DNA of 64,000 nt from Armatimonadota bacterium (GCA_022563855.1 JADFMN010000012.1:1-64000); one strand, 5' to 3'. Counted from the first letter of the stretch, positions 35,899 through 44,742 are shown. Numbers and translations are program-made. The notes: generated by a model from the sequence alone, not told the origin.

Positions 35899-37341
35899 TC
35901 AGGGACTGTAGAAGAATCTGGGATCAGGTTTGGTCAGCCAGTAATTGACGATCGTCCCGCGATCCAATTCGTTACCGCTCCGTGCTTGGAACTGCACGTA
36001 TTCATCGCCATAGAAGATAGATTCTATGAACCCGTCGTCTCTACCGTTTGTCCAGCGAGAATAAATGACGAAACCCGTTCCTGTCTTTCTATACAAGGCA
36101 TCTCTGCCGCTGCCGTACGGGTCGATCAAAGCCAAGTCTTGCGGGAGTTCGTCTGGCAAGTCGGCGTACTTTGGATATCGACCCAACATGTCAATCGCCG
36201 CCTCGCTGCTGCGGCGCTCAAAGCCGAAACTAATCGCCCAGCCAACAATGGTGTCCTGACTCCCCAACAGCACTGTGGCAAGTTCATACGACAGATCGTT
36301 AATCTCATCGAGCTCGATAAAGTGCCGTCGAAGTTCCTCAGTTCCTGATCCATCTACCGGTGAGAGAAGTCGGGCCAAGCGCTCAGCCTCAACGACGGAT
36401 TCGTAATAGCGCGCTTCGAGCGCATCTGCTGTGCGGTTTCCAGTGCGGCGCATTTTGACTTCTTCATCGGAGAATAGACTCGCCCAGAGTTCCTTCATAC
36501 GGTCAAAGCGAGTCGGAAGGTCATCCACGGATGAATATCCGTAAGCGCCCTGCTCAAGCCAGGGTCCGATCTGGTACGGGTTTAACGTGTGCAGTGCTTC
36601 AAGCAGTCGAGCAAGTGTACGGCTGTCGCCCGCGACAACTTCTGCGAGAGACGGAGTTGGCGGCAATTTCTGCACTAGAGCTCGGGCAACGCTCATCACC
36701 CTTGCATTCGATCTATTCTTGATCGATGCTGTCACTAGTGCTTCCCAGACGATGGACCGGTTGATCATGCCAGAAAAGTATGTTGAGGTGTCTTGCTCCT
36801 GCTCGGCAACGGCAATGACATCGAATGCTAGCATCGTATACCGCTCCAGCGACTTTACGTCGCCATCATCGGCTGCGCCAATTATTGCGACAGTCATCGC
36901 CTGGATGACCCGCCTGGCATCTATCGTTGACTCAACTGTCCAGTCGCCCCAGTCCCCTATGAAAATATGGTGCAAAGCAAGCGGTGCAATCCTTTCTTCC
37001 AGAGCGCGGAACCACTCCTCTTCTTCCCGAAAGACCTCGGCGGGGGTCGACGTCGGCGTCGTGTCCCTATCTGAAAACGCGGCGACGCTCGCCGGGATCG
37101 ACTCCTTTAGCTCCCGCCAACCCTCGCGGTCGTCGCGGTACTCGGTGCCGTTCGCTTCGCGGAACTCTTCCCACGTCAGCGTTCCGAACGCGTCTCTCGC
37201 ATCTTCCCTGGCCTGCTCGAGTCCGCGAGCAGCTTTCACATAACGCGGATCCTCGCGCAACCCAAGAAACAGCAGCGCTGCGACCGCCGCAACGAACAGC
37301 CCGACGCCGAGTAGAATCCACCTTCTCCGCCTCTTGACCAT
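35899..37341 (-). CDS. Membrane-anchored protein, ~480 aa, paralogue of the 23750 gene
   Basis: 480 residues from ATG 37341 (a TTG at 37350 lies in frame). Basic start (MVKRRRRW), a single TM segment (ILLGVGLFVAAVAALLFLG) and a large exported domain. Motifs shared with the 23750 protein: LTWEEFREANG, DALEARYYESVVEAERLARLL, SYELATVLLGSQDTIVGW, LPDELPQDLALIDPYGSG and RDALYRKTGTGFVIYSR. The segment near DPYGSGRDALYRK is the part most likely to be conserved in a wider family. The function is unknown. Confidence 0.75.
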   Translation of the reverse strand: MVKRRRRWILLGVGLFVAAVAALLFLGLREDPRYVKAARGLEQAREDARDAFGTLTWEEFREANGTEYRDDREGWRELKESIPASVAAFSDRDTTPTSTPAEVFREEEEWFRALEERIAPLALHHIFIGDWGDWTVESTIDARRVIQAMTVAIIGAADDGDVKSLERYTMLAFDVIAVAEQEQDTSTYFSGMINRSIVWEALVTASIKNRSNARVMSVARALVQKLPPTPSLAEVVAGDSRTLARLLEALHTLNPYQIGPWLEQGAYGYSSVDDLPTRFDRMKELWASLFSDEEVKMRRTGNRTADALEARYYESVVEAERLARLLSPVDGSGTEELRRHFIELDEINDLSYELATVLLGSQDTIVGWAISFGFERRSSEAAIDMLGRYPKYADLPDELPQDLALIDPYGSGRDALYRKTGTGFVIYSRWTNGRDDGFIESIFYGDEYVQFQARSGNELDRGTIVNYWLTKPDPRFFYSP

Positions 37342-37370
37342 TGACGTCAATTATAGCTTGGGCCGAATCC

Positions 37371-38297
37371 TCAACGGCTGTAGATGTCCTTCATCGCCGA
37401 CGCCAAGTCCGGGAACGAGAACTCGAACCCTTCCTTCTTCAATCGCCGCGAGACGCAGTACCGGCCGAACAGCGCAAGTTCTGGATCGGTGCGCATGAGG
37501 AGCGGGGCGGCGAGTCGGATCATCCAGCTTGCGGCAGGCAGACCGAACGGAACGCGCAGGGCTCGTCTGAACTCTCGCATGAACTCCGCGTTCGAGACCG
37601 GGTTTGGCGCGGAGGCTACATACACGCCACTCATGCTTTCGTCAGCGATCGCGCGGGCGAACAGTCGGCTCATGTCGTGCTCATGGATCCAACTCATGCC
37701 CTGTCGTCCGTGCCCAGCTTTTCCGCCGAAACCCCAGCGGACCGGTTTCGCAAGACGCGGAAGAGCGCCGCCGCGCCCGAGAACAAAGCTGGTGCGAAGA
37801 ATCACCTGGCGCATCCCGGGGAGAACGGAACCCGCGTACGCCTCCTCCCACGCCCTGCCGACGATCGGCGCTAGGCCGAAACCGGTCGGCGAGTCCTCGT
37901 CGCAAACCACCGACGGGGGGTCGCCGTAAATGTGCGCCGTCGACATCTGCACCCACACCGGCGGCGGGTTCTGCACTCGCCGCACGGCCTCGCCGAGAAC
38001 GAGAGTCGCCTCGACGCGCGAGCGCAGGATCTCGTCGCAGTGGTCGGGGGTCTTGATGCAATCGACGGTGCGCCCGACGAGATTGACCAACGCGGATGCG
38101 CCGTCAAGATGATCCGCCCAGTCGCCGAGAGTGCGGGCATCCCACGTGACGTGCGACCACGGGCCTTTCTCAGCCGGAGCGTTGCGCGAGATCAGAACAA
38201 CTTCGCAGTCGGCCAGGTGACGCGCAAGGTTCAAGCCAAGAAACCCCGTGCCCCCGGCTATCACAATCCGCCCGCTCGGTTTCGCGCTGTCGGTCAT
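37371..38297 (-). CDS. TIGR01777 family NAD(P)-dependent epimerase-like protein
   Basis: 308 residues of the extended SDR class. It has a Rossmann nucleotide motif [14 protein letters not shown] (residues 15-28), NLVGR after the fourth strand, the SSTAHIYGD-type segment (here MSTAHIYGD, with Tyr) and the family-specific [19 protein letters not shown] ... ASRRLK-like end. The TIGR01777/YfcH group has unknown substrates. The next gene downstream in the genome order (38334) is an SRPBCC protein. SRPBCC domains are often fused to or encoded beside TIGR01777 epimerases, which supports a shared pathway. Confidence 0.9.
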   Translation of the reverse strand: MTDSAKPSGRIVIAGGTGFLGLNLARHLADCEVVLISRNAPAEKGPWSHVTWDARTLGDWADHLDGASALVNLVGRTVDCIKTPDHCDEILRSRVEATLVLGEAVRRVQNPPPVWVQMSTAHIYGDPPSVVCDEDSPTGFGLAPIVGRAWEEAYAGSVLPGMRQVILRTSFVLGRGGALPRLAKPVRWGFGGKAGHGRQGMSWIHEHDMSRLFARAIADESMSGVYVASAPNPVSNAEFMREFRRALRVPFGLPAASWMIRLAAPLLMRTDPELALFGRYCVSRRLKKEGFEFSFPDLASAMKDIYSR

Positions 38298-38333
38298 GCG
38301 ATCGCGTGATTATCTTTTACCCCTTCCGTTCGA

Positions 38334-38828
38334 TTACCGCTCGGGCGCGTGGCTCTCTGGCAAGAAGCGACGCCACTCGTCCGACTCCGCCATCTGCTTC
38401 AGCTCTTCGTTCCGGCGAACGAGAAACCCCTTCATGTAGTTTGTGAGAAACACCTTCTCGGCGATTCGTCCGAGGAATCCCAGGGGGGCTTGAAACTCAA
38501 ACTCGTCTTTCATCACCGTCGCGTCGCCATCAACTTGGAAGCTGTGCCGGTGCCTCATAGACTTGAACGCCCCTTTGATCAGCCGATCTTCGAAGGAGTG
38601 CGGTCGGTCGAATGCCGTCATCTTCACCGTCAGGAGTTGCTTCACGCCGAAGTGCTTCGCTTCCCAAGTCACGGTCTCATCCAGTTCGAACAGCCCCGAC
38701 GTCCGCCCGGCGACAGCCCGCTCCTTTGTGTTCTTGGTGCTGCTGGCGTGCGCGTCGATGCTCCGGGCCAGGTCGAAGACCCGTTCAACCGGCGCGTTGA
38801 TCCTTGTTTCGACTTCGATGAGTGCCAT
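38334..38828 (-). CDS. SRPBCC (START/polyketide cyclase-like) family protein
   Basis: 164 residues with the helix-grip fold pattern: an N-terminal strand VETRINAPVERVFDLARS, ERAVAGRTSGLFELDETVTW, a central RLIKGAFKSMRHRHSFQVDG and the long C-terminal helix GFLVRRNEELKQMAESDEW. Such proteins bind hydrophobic ligands. It lies just upstream of, and on the same strand as, the TIGR01777 epimerase, with 36 bases between them, so an operon is likely. Confidence 0.88.
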   Translation of the reverse strand: MALIEVETRINAPVERVFDLARSIDAHASSTKNTKERAVAGRTSGLFELDETVTWEAKHFGVKQLLTVKMTAFDRPHSFEDRLIKGAFKSMRHRHSFQVDGDATVMKDEFEFQAPLGFLGRIAEKVFLTNYMKGFLVRRNEELKQMAESDEWRRFLPESHAPER

Positions 38829-38909
38829 CTTCTCTCAGCTTCCCTGCCTTTATACTGGCATAGATCAACGCAAACGAATCACGGCAACGGACAAGCCGGT
38901 CAGATCTAC

Positions 38910-39359
38910 TCATTTTTGACTAGGGGAATCTACCGGAACCTCCTCTGCGCCGACGACCGTGTTGCTTAAGTACTCGATCCTCTTCTTGCCGAAGAGCGGG
39001 AACAGAGTGCCGAACGTTGAGCCGGGTATCCATTTGCCATCTTCCAGTCTGCTTTCGACTACGCTCTTGACCGCGTGCTTTCCACGGTATGTTGTCTGTA
39101 TTCGCATTCGGGGCGAGAGCAGCCAGACCACGTATTTGGCGACGTCGTCCGGCTCGGAGAAATGGTCGTGCCAGTGGCCTGCCTCAATCGTTGCCCCGTG
39201 TCCTTCATCTCGGACGACAATGTCAAACCCGTCCGGTGAACCCTTTACCGACAGTCTGCCGTCTCCTTGTTCATACTCGACGTCCGGAAACTCCCCAAGA
39301 CGCGCAACCGTCGCCGCGATCGCCTGTTTGCCAATCGTGTCGTCGAGTTGGGTCGCCAT
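38910..39359 (-). CDS. Uncharacterised soluble protein, ~149 aa
   Basis: ATG 39359 is preferred; an in-frame ATG at 39383 would add eight residues. The sequence is compact and beta-rich (GRLSVKGSPDGFDIVVRDEG, ATIEAGHWHDHF, RIQTTYRGKHAVKSVVES) with a His/Asp cluster (HWHDHFSEPDD). No signal or TM segment is seen and no family is recognised. It lies on the same strand as the SRPBCC gene but 80 bases apart. Confidence 0.65.
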   Translation of the reverse strand: MATQLDDTIGKQAIAATVARLGEFPDVEYEQGDGRLSVKGSPDGFDIVVRDEGHGATIEAGHWHDHFSEPDDVAKYVVWLLSPRMRIQTTYRGKHAVKSVVESRLEDGKWIPGSTFGTLFPLFGKKRIEYLSNTVVGAEEVPVDSPSQK

Positions 39360-39384
39360 GTGGCTCCCTTTTACCTGTTCCAAA

Positions 39385-39525
39385 GTGTGCCACGGTCAGG
39401 CCGGAGAGGGTTTGTCCGTGCGTGTGCTGCTTGACTTGGAGTTGGGTGGCTTCACCCTTTAGGGTGGTGAGCATTGGGAGAAGTTTACACGCCCCCTCCC
39501 TAACCCTCCCCCAAGGGAGAGGGAT
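39385..39525. repeat. Dispersed repeat (type C) and C/T-rich hairpin
   Basis: 39385-39470 carries the gtgccacggtc ... gggtttgtccgtgcg ... caccctttagggtggtgag unit that is also present at 39990-40075 (full) and 11845-11882 (first half). 39488-39525 is a type A-like hairpin (cccctccctaaccctccccc ... gggagaggg). Confidence 0.75.
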
Positions 39526-39572
39526 TCGCTGTTGCCTCCAGACCACCTACAGGCGATATACTGGCATTCAAG

Positions 39573-39914
39573 ATGGGGTCGGCGTTTGATAGGGCATTAG
39601 AGCGTCTCGAGAAGTACTACGACGTCATTGGCGACTTTGAGTTTGGTCTGCGGTTCGTTGGCAACTTGCAGCCGAACCAGTGCGACATCGAGGCCGTCTC
39701 GGACCTCATCGGAATCCACGGCGCGGCCACTGACGTTTGGGTCGAGGAAGGCGTGACGCGAGTGGTCGTCTTCGCCCATACGAGAGAGGCGATCGTCGAC
39801 GATCTGCGCAGAACGCTAAAGGAGCTTGAACTGCCGTTCGATCTGGAGCTGCATGAAGTCGGGGAGGACGGACACGGGCCAGCGTTTTGCTGGCGTATCC
39901 CCCCGTCTCGCTGA
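39573..39914 (+). CDS. Uncharacterised small soluble protein, 113 aa
   Basis: Acidic, two-layer alpha/beta-looking protein (MGSAFDRALERLEKYYDVIG; VTRVVVFAHTREAIVDDL; LPFDLELHEVGEDGHG). No signal or TM segment. The ATG lies just after the repeat block. No family is recognised. Confidence 0.6.
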   Translation: MGSAFDRALERLEKYYDVIGDFEFGLRFVGNLQPNQCDIEAVSDLIGIHGAATDVWVEEGVTRVVVFAHTREAIVDDLRRTLKELELPFDLELHEVGEDGHGPAFCWRIPPSR

Positions 39915-39949
39915 GCCACTCCATGGGCGATGGGTGACGTGCACAAGCG

Positions 39950-40115
39950 TCATCCTGAGCCAGCCTGTCCTGAGCTTGACGAAGGAAAGCGTGCCACGGT
40001 CCAGCCCGACAGGGTTTGTCCGTACGCGCGCTACTTGGTTTGGAAATGGGTTGCTCCACCCTTTAGGGTGGTGAGAAATGGGAAGTCACACCATGCTAAA
40101 GCATGGAGCCACTCG
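39950..40115. repeat. Dispersed repeats (types C and palindromic CATGCT)
   Basis: 39950-39985 holds a catcctgagc ... tgacgaagga element. 39990-40075 is the second full copy of the type C unit. 40093-40106 is the inverted repeat CATGCT-aa-AGCATG followed by gagcc, which recurs at 40972-40985. Confidence 0.75.
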
Positions 40116-40172
40116 CCGCAGTTCACGGGTTGATTGAACATGGGCGGTGGAGCAGAACACTCATATGCGGGC

Positions 40173-40406
40173 ATGAAGAAGCTACTTGTCTTGTGGTTCG
40201 CAGTAATGGCGGTCAATCTGTTGCTGTACGCGTGGTTCGTTTGGCCGACTCCGTGGGAGTACGGCTACGTGCAGAAGGAGAGCATGCTCATGGGGAAGGA
40301 CGGCAAATACCCGTGGGTGACTTTTCCGGCTCGCACGAACCGGCTGACGGGCGAAAAACAGATCCAGCATTCCGATGGTGAATGGGATCCAGACTTCGTG
40401 TGGTAG
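40173..40406 (+). CDS. Small single-TM protein, 77 aa
   Basis: From ATG 40173 a basic start (MKKLLVL) leads into one hydrophobic segment (WFAVMAVNLLLYAWFVW), followed by an exported ~55-residue polar tail rich in aromatic residues. An in-frame TTG lies upstream at 40134. No family is recognised. Confidence 0.55.
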   Translation: MKKLLVLWFAVMAVNLLLYAWFVWPTPWEYGYVQKESMLMGKDGKYPWVTFPARTNRLTGEKQIQHSDGEWDPDFVW

Positions 40407-40494
40407 CCGGACGCAAGCCGAATTGAAACCGTCTAGAACCTCATCGAAATCCACGCCGCGGTCACTGTGGTCCTTGCCGTCATTTGCGTGCAGT

Positions 40495-40863
40495 CTATTT
40501 GCGGCGAAACCGGAACGAGAACACCTTCAGGCGGTCGGGATCAATGCCTTGCTCTTTTGCCCAAGCCGTAGAACAGAGCAACTCCTTCTGTCTCTTTTGC
40601 TGCCACGGAAAAAGAGCCAAGCTGACGAGGATTACAGCACATGGAACAAGAGCGAACGCAATCGAGCCCCCGTAGTCCGCAATTATCATGTACGCACCAG
40701 CGACCGTGATTCCTATCGGAATAGCAATCCGCTTGGCAATCATGCGGCCGAAGTCTCTCGATCGCTCGACAAACATGTCCAACTCGTCGTCCGTCAGGTG
40801 CGCACAAATCTCGCGCAATTCACGGGACTGGAACGGTGACCAAGTTTTCCAACTCTTGTTCAT
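40495..40863 (-). CDS. Small membrane protein, two TM segments
   Basis: 122 residues from ATG 40863. The N-terminal ~50 residues are soluble (FQSRELREICAHLTDDELDMFVERSRDFGRM), then come two hydrophobic segments (IAIPIGITVAGAYMII; SIAFALVPCAVILVSLALF) and a basic C-terminal tail. No family is recognised. Confidence 0.6.
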   Translation of the reverse strand: MNKSWKTWSPFQSRELREICAHLTDDELDMFVERSRDFGRMIAKRIAIPIGITVAGAYMIIADYGGSIAFALVPCAVILVSLALFPWQQKRQKELLCSTAWAKEQGIDPDRLKVFSFRFRRK

Positions 40864-40899
40864 GATGAAAGTTACGACGTCGTCTCCATTATATCGCGG

Positions 40900-41250
40900 G
40901 CTCGGTGACCCGCTCGCTGACTCTCCCCTCACTCCCCTGGTCTACTCTCCGAGTCAGACCGGGCCACCCGTCATGCTAAAGCATGGAGCCGCCCGCCGCC
41001 CCTCAGGAGCGTTGGGCTACCCCGAGAGAGTTTTTCTGCACCCCTTTCGAACACCGGTGAACCCCGAGCGAGTTGTTCTTCGTCCCCTAGGAGCCCCGGA
41101 GCCCCGGGAGGGTCTATCTGCACCCGAAATGACCGTCTCCAACCTCGCTTTTAGGTTCAAACCGCTCTCCTACCCGGTGTCGTAGGCGCAGCCCACTGCT
41201 GTCCGACACGGGCATCCCAACAACAATGCCACCCGACATCCCGGCCCTTT
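40900..41250. repeat. Repeat-rich stretch upstream of the TIR gene
   Basis: Contains the CATGCT palindrome (40972-40985) and three tandem ~41-bp imperfect units starting near 41020, 41062 and 41102 (ccccgag-a/c-gagtt ... ctgcaccc). A nested hairpin GTGTCG ... GCAG-ccca-CTGC ... CGACAC occupies 41177-41209. At 41213-41232 lies the motif catccNaacaacaRtgccac, which recurs at 42378 and 44669. No gene was found here. Confidence 0.7.
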
Positions 41251-41293
41251 CCCTACGCCCGGCCACTCGTCTGGCCATACTATTACAGCAGGC

Positions 41294-42328
41294 ATGGCCA
41301 AGCTCCCTGAGGATCCGTTACGTGTAGTCGATGCGATTGCTGTCTCTATTCGAAGGGATGGCGATGATCGACTCTTGTCCATACTCGATGTTTGCGAGCC
41401 TGAATACGACTATCTCAATGAAGATTGGGGGATTAGTTACTATAACCTCATCTTGAATCTTCCATTTGAGACCTTCGCTACAGTCGAGTCAGACCAAGTA
41501 TCCATCGAAAAGCGCTTCACTGAGTTGGCATCAAGAGCAACTAGCACGTGTACGGACAGCCGTGTTTCCAACGTCATTCTTGGTGCAAACCTAGATGCTC
41601 CATCGGACTGGAGAAGTGGTGCCAAGCCAACACTCGCATCGGTCAGCGATGCAGATCGAATCTGGAAGCCAGGTTGGTTTCGCCTGTTCGTGAGTCATGA
41701 GTCAGGAATTAAAGCACAGGTCGCCGAATTCAAAACAGTCCTTGCAAAGAGGCACATTGATGCGTTCATAGCGCATGAGGACATCGAACCTACGTTGGAG
41801 TGGCAGGAAGAAATCTCTCTCTCACTCGCAAGCTGCCATGCAGTAGTTGCCGTAATCTCTCCTGCCTTTCACTCGTCGTTTTGGTGTCAGCAAGAAGTTG
41901 GGTGGGGGCTCGGGAGAGGCGTATTAGTCTTACCGATCAAACTTCCAAACGATCCAAAAGGCTTCATCGCATCGGTGCAAGCAATAAACGGGGGGACATC
42001 CGAGCTCTTGGAAACTAGGGAACAATTGGTAGACACGCTCGCGATTAACGAGCGCACTCGTCGGCAAATGCACGAACCTCTAATTCAAACACTTGAAAGA
42101 GCGCAAACTACTCGTGCAGGAAATATCATCGCGGACTCGCTAGAGCGCACACAAAGCTTGTCCGAAGAACACGCAAAGCGCATTGTTGCCGCTTCAAATC
42201 AGAATCGTTTTATCGTCTCAGATTCTGAACTCGTTACTCGCCTTCAGGCCGTTGCGGCACGATACGAAGCCAAAAGCAGCACGCCGACAGTCGAATCTGA
42301 CGAGTACGACCCCTTTGCGGACGACTAG
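41294..42328 (+). CDS. TIR-domain protein, 344 aa
   Basis: Residues ~128-240 form a TIR domain: RLFVSHESG (box 1 type), a central ALAKRHIDAFIAHEDI-like stretch, SCHAVVAVISPAFHSSFW and WCQQEVGWGLGRG, in which E201 is the expected NADase catalytic Glu. The N-terminal ~120 residues are an unrecognised domain. The C-terminal ~100 are helical and charged (NIIADSLERTQSLSEEHAKR). Bacterial TIR proteins often deplete NAD+ in anti-phage defence. The gene is bracketed by the repeat motif at 41213 and 42378 and followed by a PIN gene. Defence is an inference from domain and neighbours. Confidence 0.85.
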   Translation: MAKLPEDPLRVVDAIAVSIRRDGDDRLLSILDVCEPEYDYLNEDWGISYYNLILNLPFETFATVESDQVSIEKRFTELASRATSTCTDSRVSNVILGANLDAPSDWRSGAKPTLASVSDADRIWKPGWFRLFVSHESGIKAQVAEFKTVLAKRHIDAFIAHEDIEPTLEWQEEISLSLASCHAVVAVISPAFHSSFWCQQEVGWGLGRGVLVLPIKLPNDPKGFIASVQAINGGTSELLETREQLVDTLAINERTRRQMHEPLIQTLERAQTTRAGNIIADSLERTQSLSEEHAKRIVAASNQNRFIVSDSELVTRLQAVAARYEAKSSTPTVESDEYDPFADD

Positions 42329-42377
42329 GCGAGTGGCCCATCGTTAGTCAGACCACCCGGCGGCTCGGCGGCACACC

Positions 42378-42397
42378 CATCCAAACAACAGTGCCAC
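42378..42397 (+). repeat. Copy 2 of the CATCC-AACAACA motif
   Basis: catccaaacaacagtgccac, in the same orientation as the copies at 41213-41232 and 44669-44688. The rest of the 150-base gap is G+C-rich and without a gene. Confidence 0.55.
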
Positions 42398-42480
42398 CCG
42401 TTAGCCTGTCCACCCGCCCGGTGCCAGGAATCGTCTGCCCTAGCCAATCCTACTACTCGGGTAACGTCTTGTGCAGACCA

Positions 42481-43692
42481 ATGGCAATGGGTGGGAAAAA
42501 GCGCCGGCAAGCTCCCAGTGGCGCGGTACAGCGTGAGGATCCCGGGACGCACGTGATCGTGCCCGACACGAGCGTGCTATTCGACCATGATAAGAACGTG
42601 CCCGTAGACCAAGTGTTTGACGAGACTTGGGAGGCGTACAAGAGCGACTTTCAACTGGAGCTTGTCGTTCCTAAGACAGTTCGAGGCGAACTTATACACC
42701 AGCACGCGAAAGTCAATTGCGGTCTGCTCATGAAGGCGAACGATAGCTTTGAGAAAATAGAGCGCAACACAGGTAAGAGGTATAGCCATCGCGCGACAGC
42801 GTCGACCCTGGAGACGTTGGCACAGCAGAAGATTGATCGCTGGATAGATCTAAAAGGGGGGCGAATGCAGGAGACGCCGTACGCGAGCATCGACTGGGCG
42901 CACGTGGAACACTCCGCGATTCACCGGATTCCTCCATTTGCTGCAGACGACAAATCTGCCCCAACAGAGAAGGGTTTCCGAGATGCCATGATCCTGGAGA
43001 CTCTACAAGACTACTGCCGCCAAGAAACGCGCGACGTCCAAATCGCTTTCATATGCGCTGACAATTTGCTGCGAACAACGGCAGAGACGCGTCTAAGCGA
43101 CGATCACCGCGTTACGTGCTACGAGTCGGTTGATCAATTCCGCTCCTATTGCGAGCTCAAGAAGCGGGATCTCACCGTCGCGTTTGTGAAGAAGATTGTA
43201 GGGCGGGCATCCAAGAAGTTCTTCTTAAAGAACGATGAGAGCACCCTTTACTACCAAGAACAAGTGCGAGACTTTATTCGTTCGGAGTACAGCGCCCTGT
43301 TAGATTCGCCGAATACGTGGGCCGAGCCGCCGAGCGACCCGGTGACGTCGATAGAAGCAGACACGACCGCGGTTGTCGACGCCGGCCATTTTTACATCGC
43401 GCCTGCACTATTTCAGAGCATCGACGAGGAGGGCTGGTATATCTGGTCCTCACCCGTAGAATTCGTGAAGAAATACAAGAGAAAGCTCAGTCTGCTGTCG
43501 CTTGCGGCGCAGGCCACTCCGTTGATTCATGTCGTCACTTTCGCTGCCGTGTGGCGGTCACGAATCGCAACCAATGGTCGATTTCTAGCGCGTGAAATCC
43601 TAGAGATTCGTCCTCGTAAATCCGACCTACGGACGCCGAGGCCAATTGACCACGACCGGTATCATCGGCACGACCTTACGACCGTGAATTGA
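42481..43692 (+). CDS. PIN-domain (DUF4935-like) putative ribonuclease, 403 aa
   Basis: From ATG 42481 (an earlier frame start at 42391 lies inside the repeat). Residues ~22-215 match a PIN nuclease: VIVPDTSVLFD (first Asp), VPKTVRGEL (Glu), KGFRDAMILETLQ (Asp) and IAFICADNLL (Asp), the order and spacing of a DUF4935-type PIN domain. The C-terminal half has DAGHFYIAPALF and EEGWYIWSSPVEFVKKYKR and is unassigned. It follows the TIR gene on the same strand. A toxin or defence RNase role is inferred. Confidence 0.83.
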   Translation: MAMGGKKRRQAPSGAVQREDPGTHVIVPDTSVLFDHDKNVPVDQVFDETWEAYKSDFQLELVVPKTVRGELIHQHAKVNCGLLMKANDSFEKIERNTGKRYSHRATASTLETLAQQKIDRWIDLKGGRMQETPYASIDWAHVEHSAIHRIPPFAADDKSAPTEKGFRDAMILETLQDYCRQETRDVQIAFICADNLLRTTAETRLSDDHRVTCYESVDQFRSYCELKKRDLTVAFVKKIVGRASKKFFLKNDESTLYYQEQVRDFIRSEYSALLDSPNTWAEPPSDPVTSIEADTTAVVDAGHFYIAPALFQSIDEEGWYIWSSPVEFVKKYKRKLSLLSLAAQATPLIHVVTFAAVWRSRIATNGRFLAREILEIRPRKSDLRTPRPIDHDRYHRHDLTTVN

Positions 43693-43744
43693 CCAAGCGG
43701 GTCAGGAGGGCCTATTCCTTTATGGCTTCAGGGAGAGCAACACG

Positions 43745-43965
43745 CTATATCAACCCATATCGAGTGTTCCGTCGACGCGGTTCATAACCAGCATCCGTGA
43801 TCAGCCGATCGAACTCTTCGGCGTTGAGGATGAACTTGTTGCCGGCGGCGGAGACTACGTTCTCCTCGATCATCGTCGAGCCGAAGTCGTCGGCCCAGTA
43901 ACCCAAACCCAACTGCGCGATCTTGGGACCTGGCGTCAGGATCGAGCACTGTAGGTGAGCGACGC
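43745..43965 (-). pseudogene. Duplicate of the 3' end of mqnC
   Basis: About 70 codons nearly identical to the end of mqnC (ILTPGPKIAQLGLGY, DDFGSTMIEENVVSAAGNKF, ITDAGY ... RNTRY-GLI and TAG). The upstream part is missing: the frame becomes unrelated at ~43965, inside the tail of the 43969 gene. It lies in the same orientation as the intact gene 0.8 kb away. It directly follows the PIN gene tail to tail. Confidence 0.92.
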
Positions 43966-43968
43966 CGA

Positions 43969-44520
43969 TCAGCTCTTTGTCGCCACTCCGTCACGACTCA
44001 TTTTCATGCGACGCAGGCCGGGCACCTTGAGGGAATCCGGCCCGAAACCTCCACCTATCGCGATGCCGCCAGGTACCGGCGTGTATATCTCGATCGCGAT
44101 CTGCGAGATGGCGAGGGACGATCCTGCGATCGTCGGTTCCTGGGACGGAGTGATCGTCGCGACGACGAGCAATGGTGACTCTTCGTCCTTGAACGCGGGG
44201 ATCGCTTCGCTCTTGCCGGGCATGTTCGGGAAAAACTTCTTCATCACGCCCTGGTGCATCGGCGACGTGTACCAGGCGTTGACGGCGGCTTTGTTCTCGA
44301 ACCACGCGAACACGGTCATCTTGCCACCGGGGAGTATGGCCTGTGTGACCTCGATGCATCCGGGCGTCGCCTTCAATCCGGCTACCAGGTCAGGAAAGTC
44401 GGCCAAGGTCTGCTTCTGGCCAGCCTTTTGGTCTTGCGCCGAGGCAGGCCGGCTCGAGACTCCGAACCCTATACCGGCGATGAGGGCGACGGTGGCAATT
44501 ACGGCTGTCTTGGCTTGCAT
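43969..44520 (-). CDS. Exported ABM-like (dimeric alpha/beta barrel) protein
   Basis: 183 residues from ATG 44520 (a signal peptide follows: TAVIATVALIAGIGFGVSS). The frame extends upstream to 44583 but with no signal. Residues ~50-120 fit the antibiotic-biosynthesis-monooxygenase fold: DFPDLVAGLKATPGCIEVTQ, MTVFAWFENKAAVNAWYTSPMH and VMKKFFPN. Exported ABM proteins are known but their role is unclear. The gene sits between mqnC and the duplicated mqnC tail, on the same strand. Confidence 0.75.
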   Translation of the reverse strand: MQAKTAVIATVALIAGIGFGVSSRPASAQDQKAGQKQTLADFPDLVAGLKATPGCIEVTQAILPGGKMTVFAWFENKAAVNAWYTSPMHQGVMKKFFPNMPGKSEAIPAFKDEESPLLVVATITPSQEPTIAGSSLAISQIAIEIYTPVPGGIAIGGGFGPDSLKVPGLRRMKMSRDGVATKS

Positions 44521-44668
44521 GGTCGAGGTACGAGAGTGCCGCTTTAGAGGTTTCAGCCTGTGGGTCCGGCGATGTTCATCCAACCGCTATCACTGTGTGG
44601 AGGGTCCAAACTCTTCAAGAGCTTCTTAGCCCCTTGCTGCGCATCTGCTCACTGATGTTCGGCGCGTA

Positions 44669-44688
44669 CATCCGAACAACAGTGCCAC
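44669..44688 (+). repeat. Copy 3 of the CATCC-AACAACA motif
   Basis: catccgaacaacagtgccac, in the gap between the ABM-like gene and mqnC. The three copies bracket the TIR gene and the PIN/mqnC-tail/ABM block. Confidence 0.55.
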
Positions 44689-44742
44689 GCGTCCACACGG
44701 GCAAATCAGAATCCGTCAACCGCAAGCGGCTGAGGGATAGAG

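Noticed and set aside
41152-41175. tRNA-like ggttcaaaccg string
   Set aside because: No cloverleaf or acceptor pairing can be built around it.
40688-41185. 165-residue plus-strand ORF rich in PERV/PEP-like repeats
   Set aside because: It is read through tandem intergenic repeats and the antisense of a membrane-protein gene. The repeats explain the periodic peptide.
41213-44688. Integron-like attC sites around TIR, PIN and ABM genes
   Set aside because: The three ~20-bp motifs are direct repeats spaced like cassettes, but the RYYYAAC/GTTRRRY inverse and complementary core pairs of attC are not found and no integrase gene is present.
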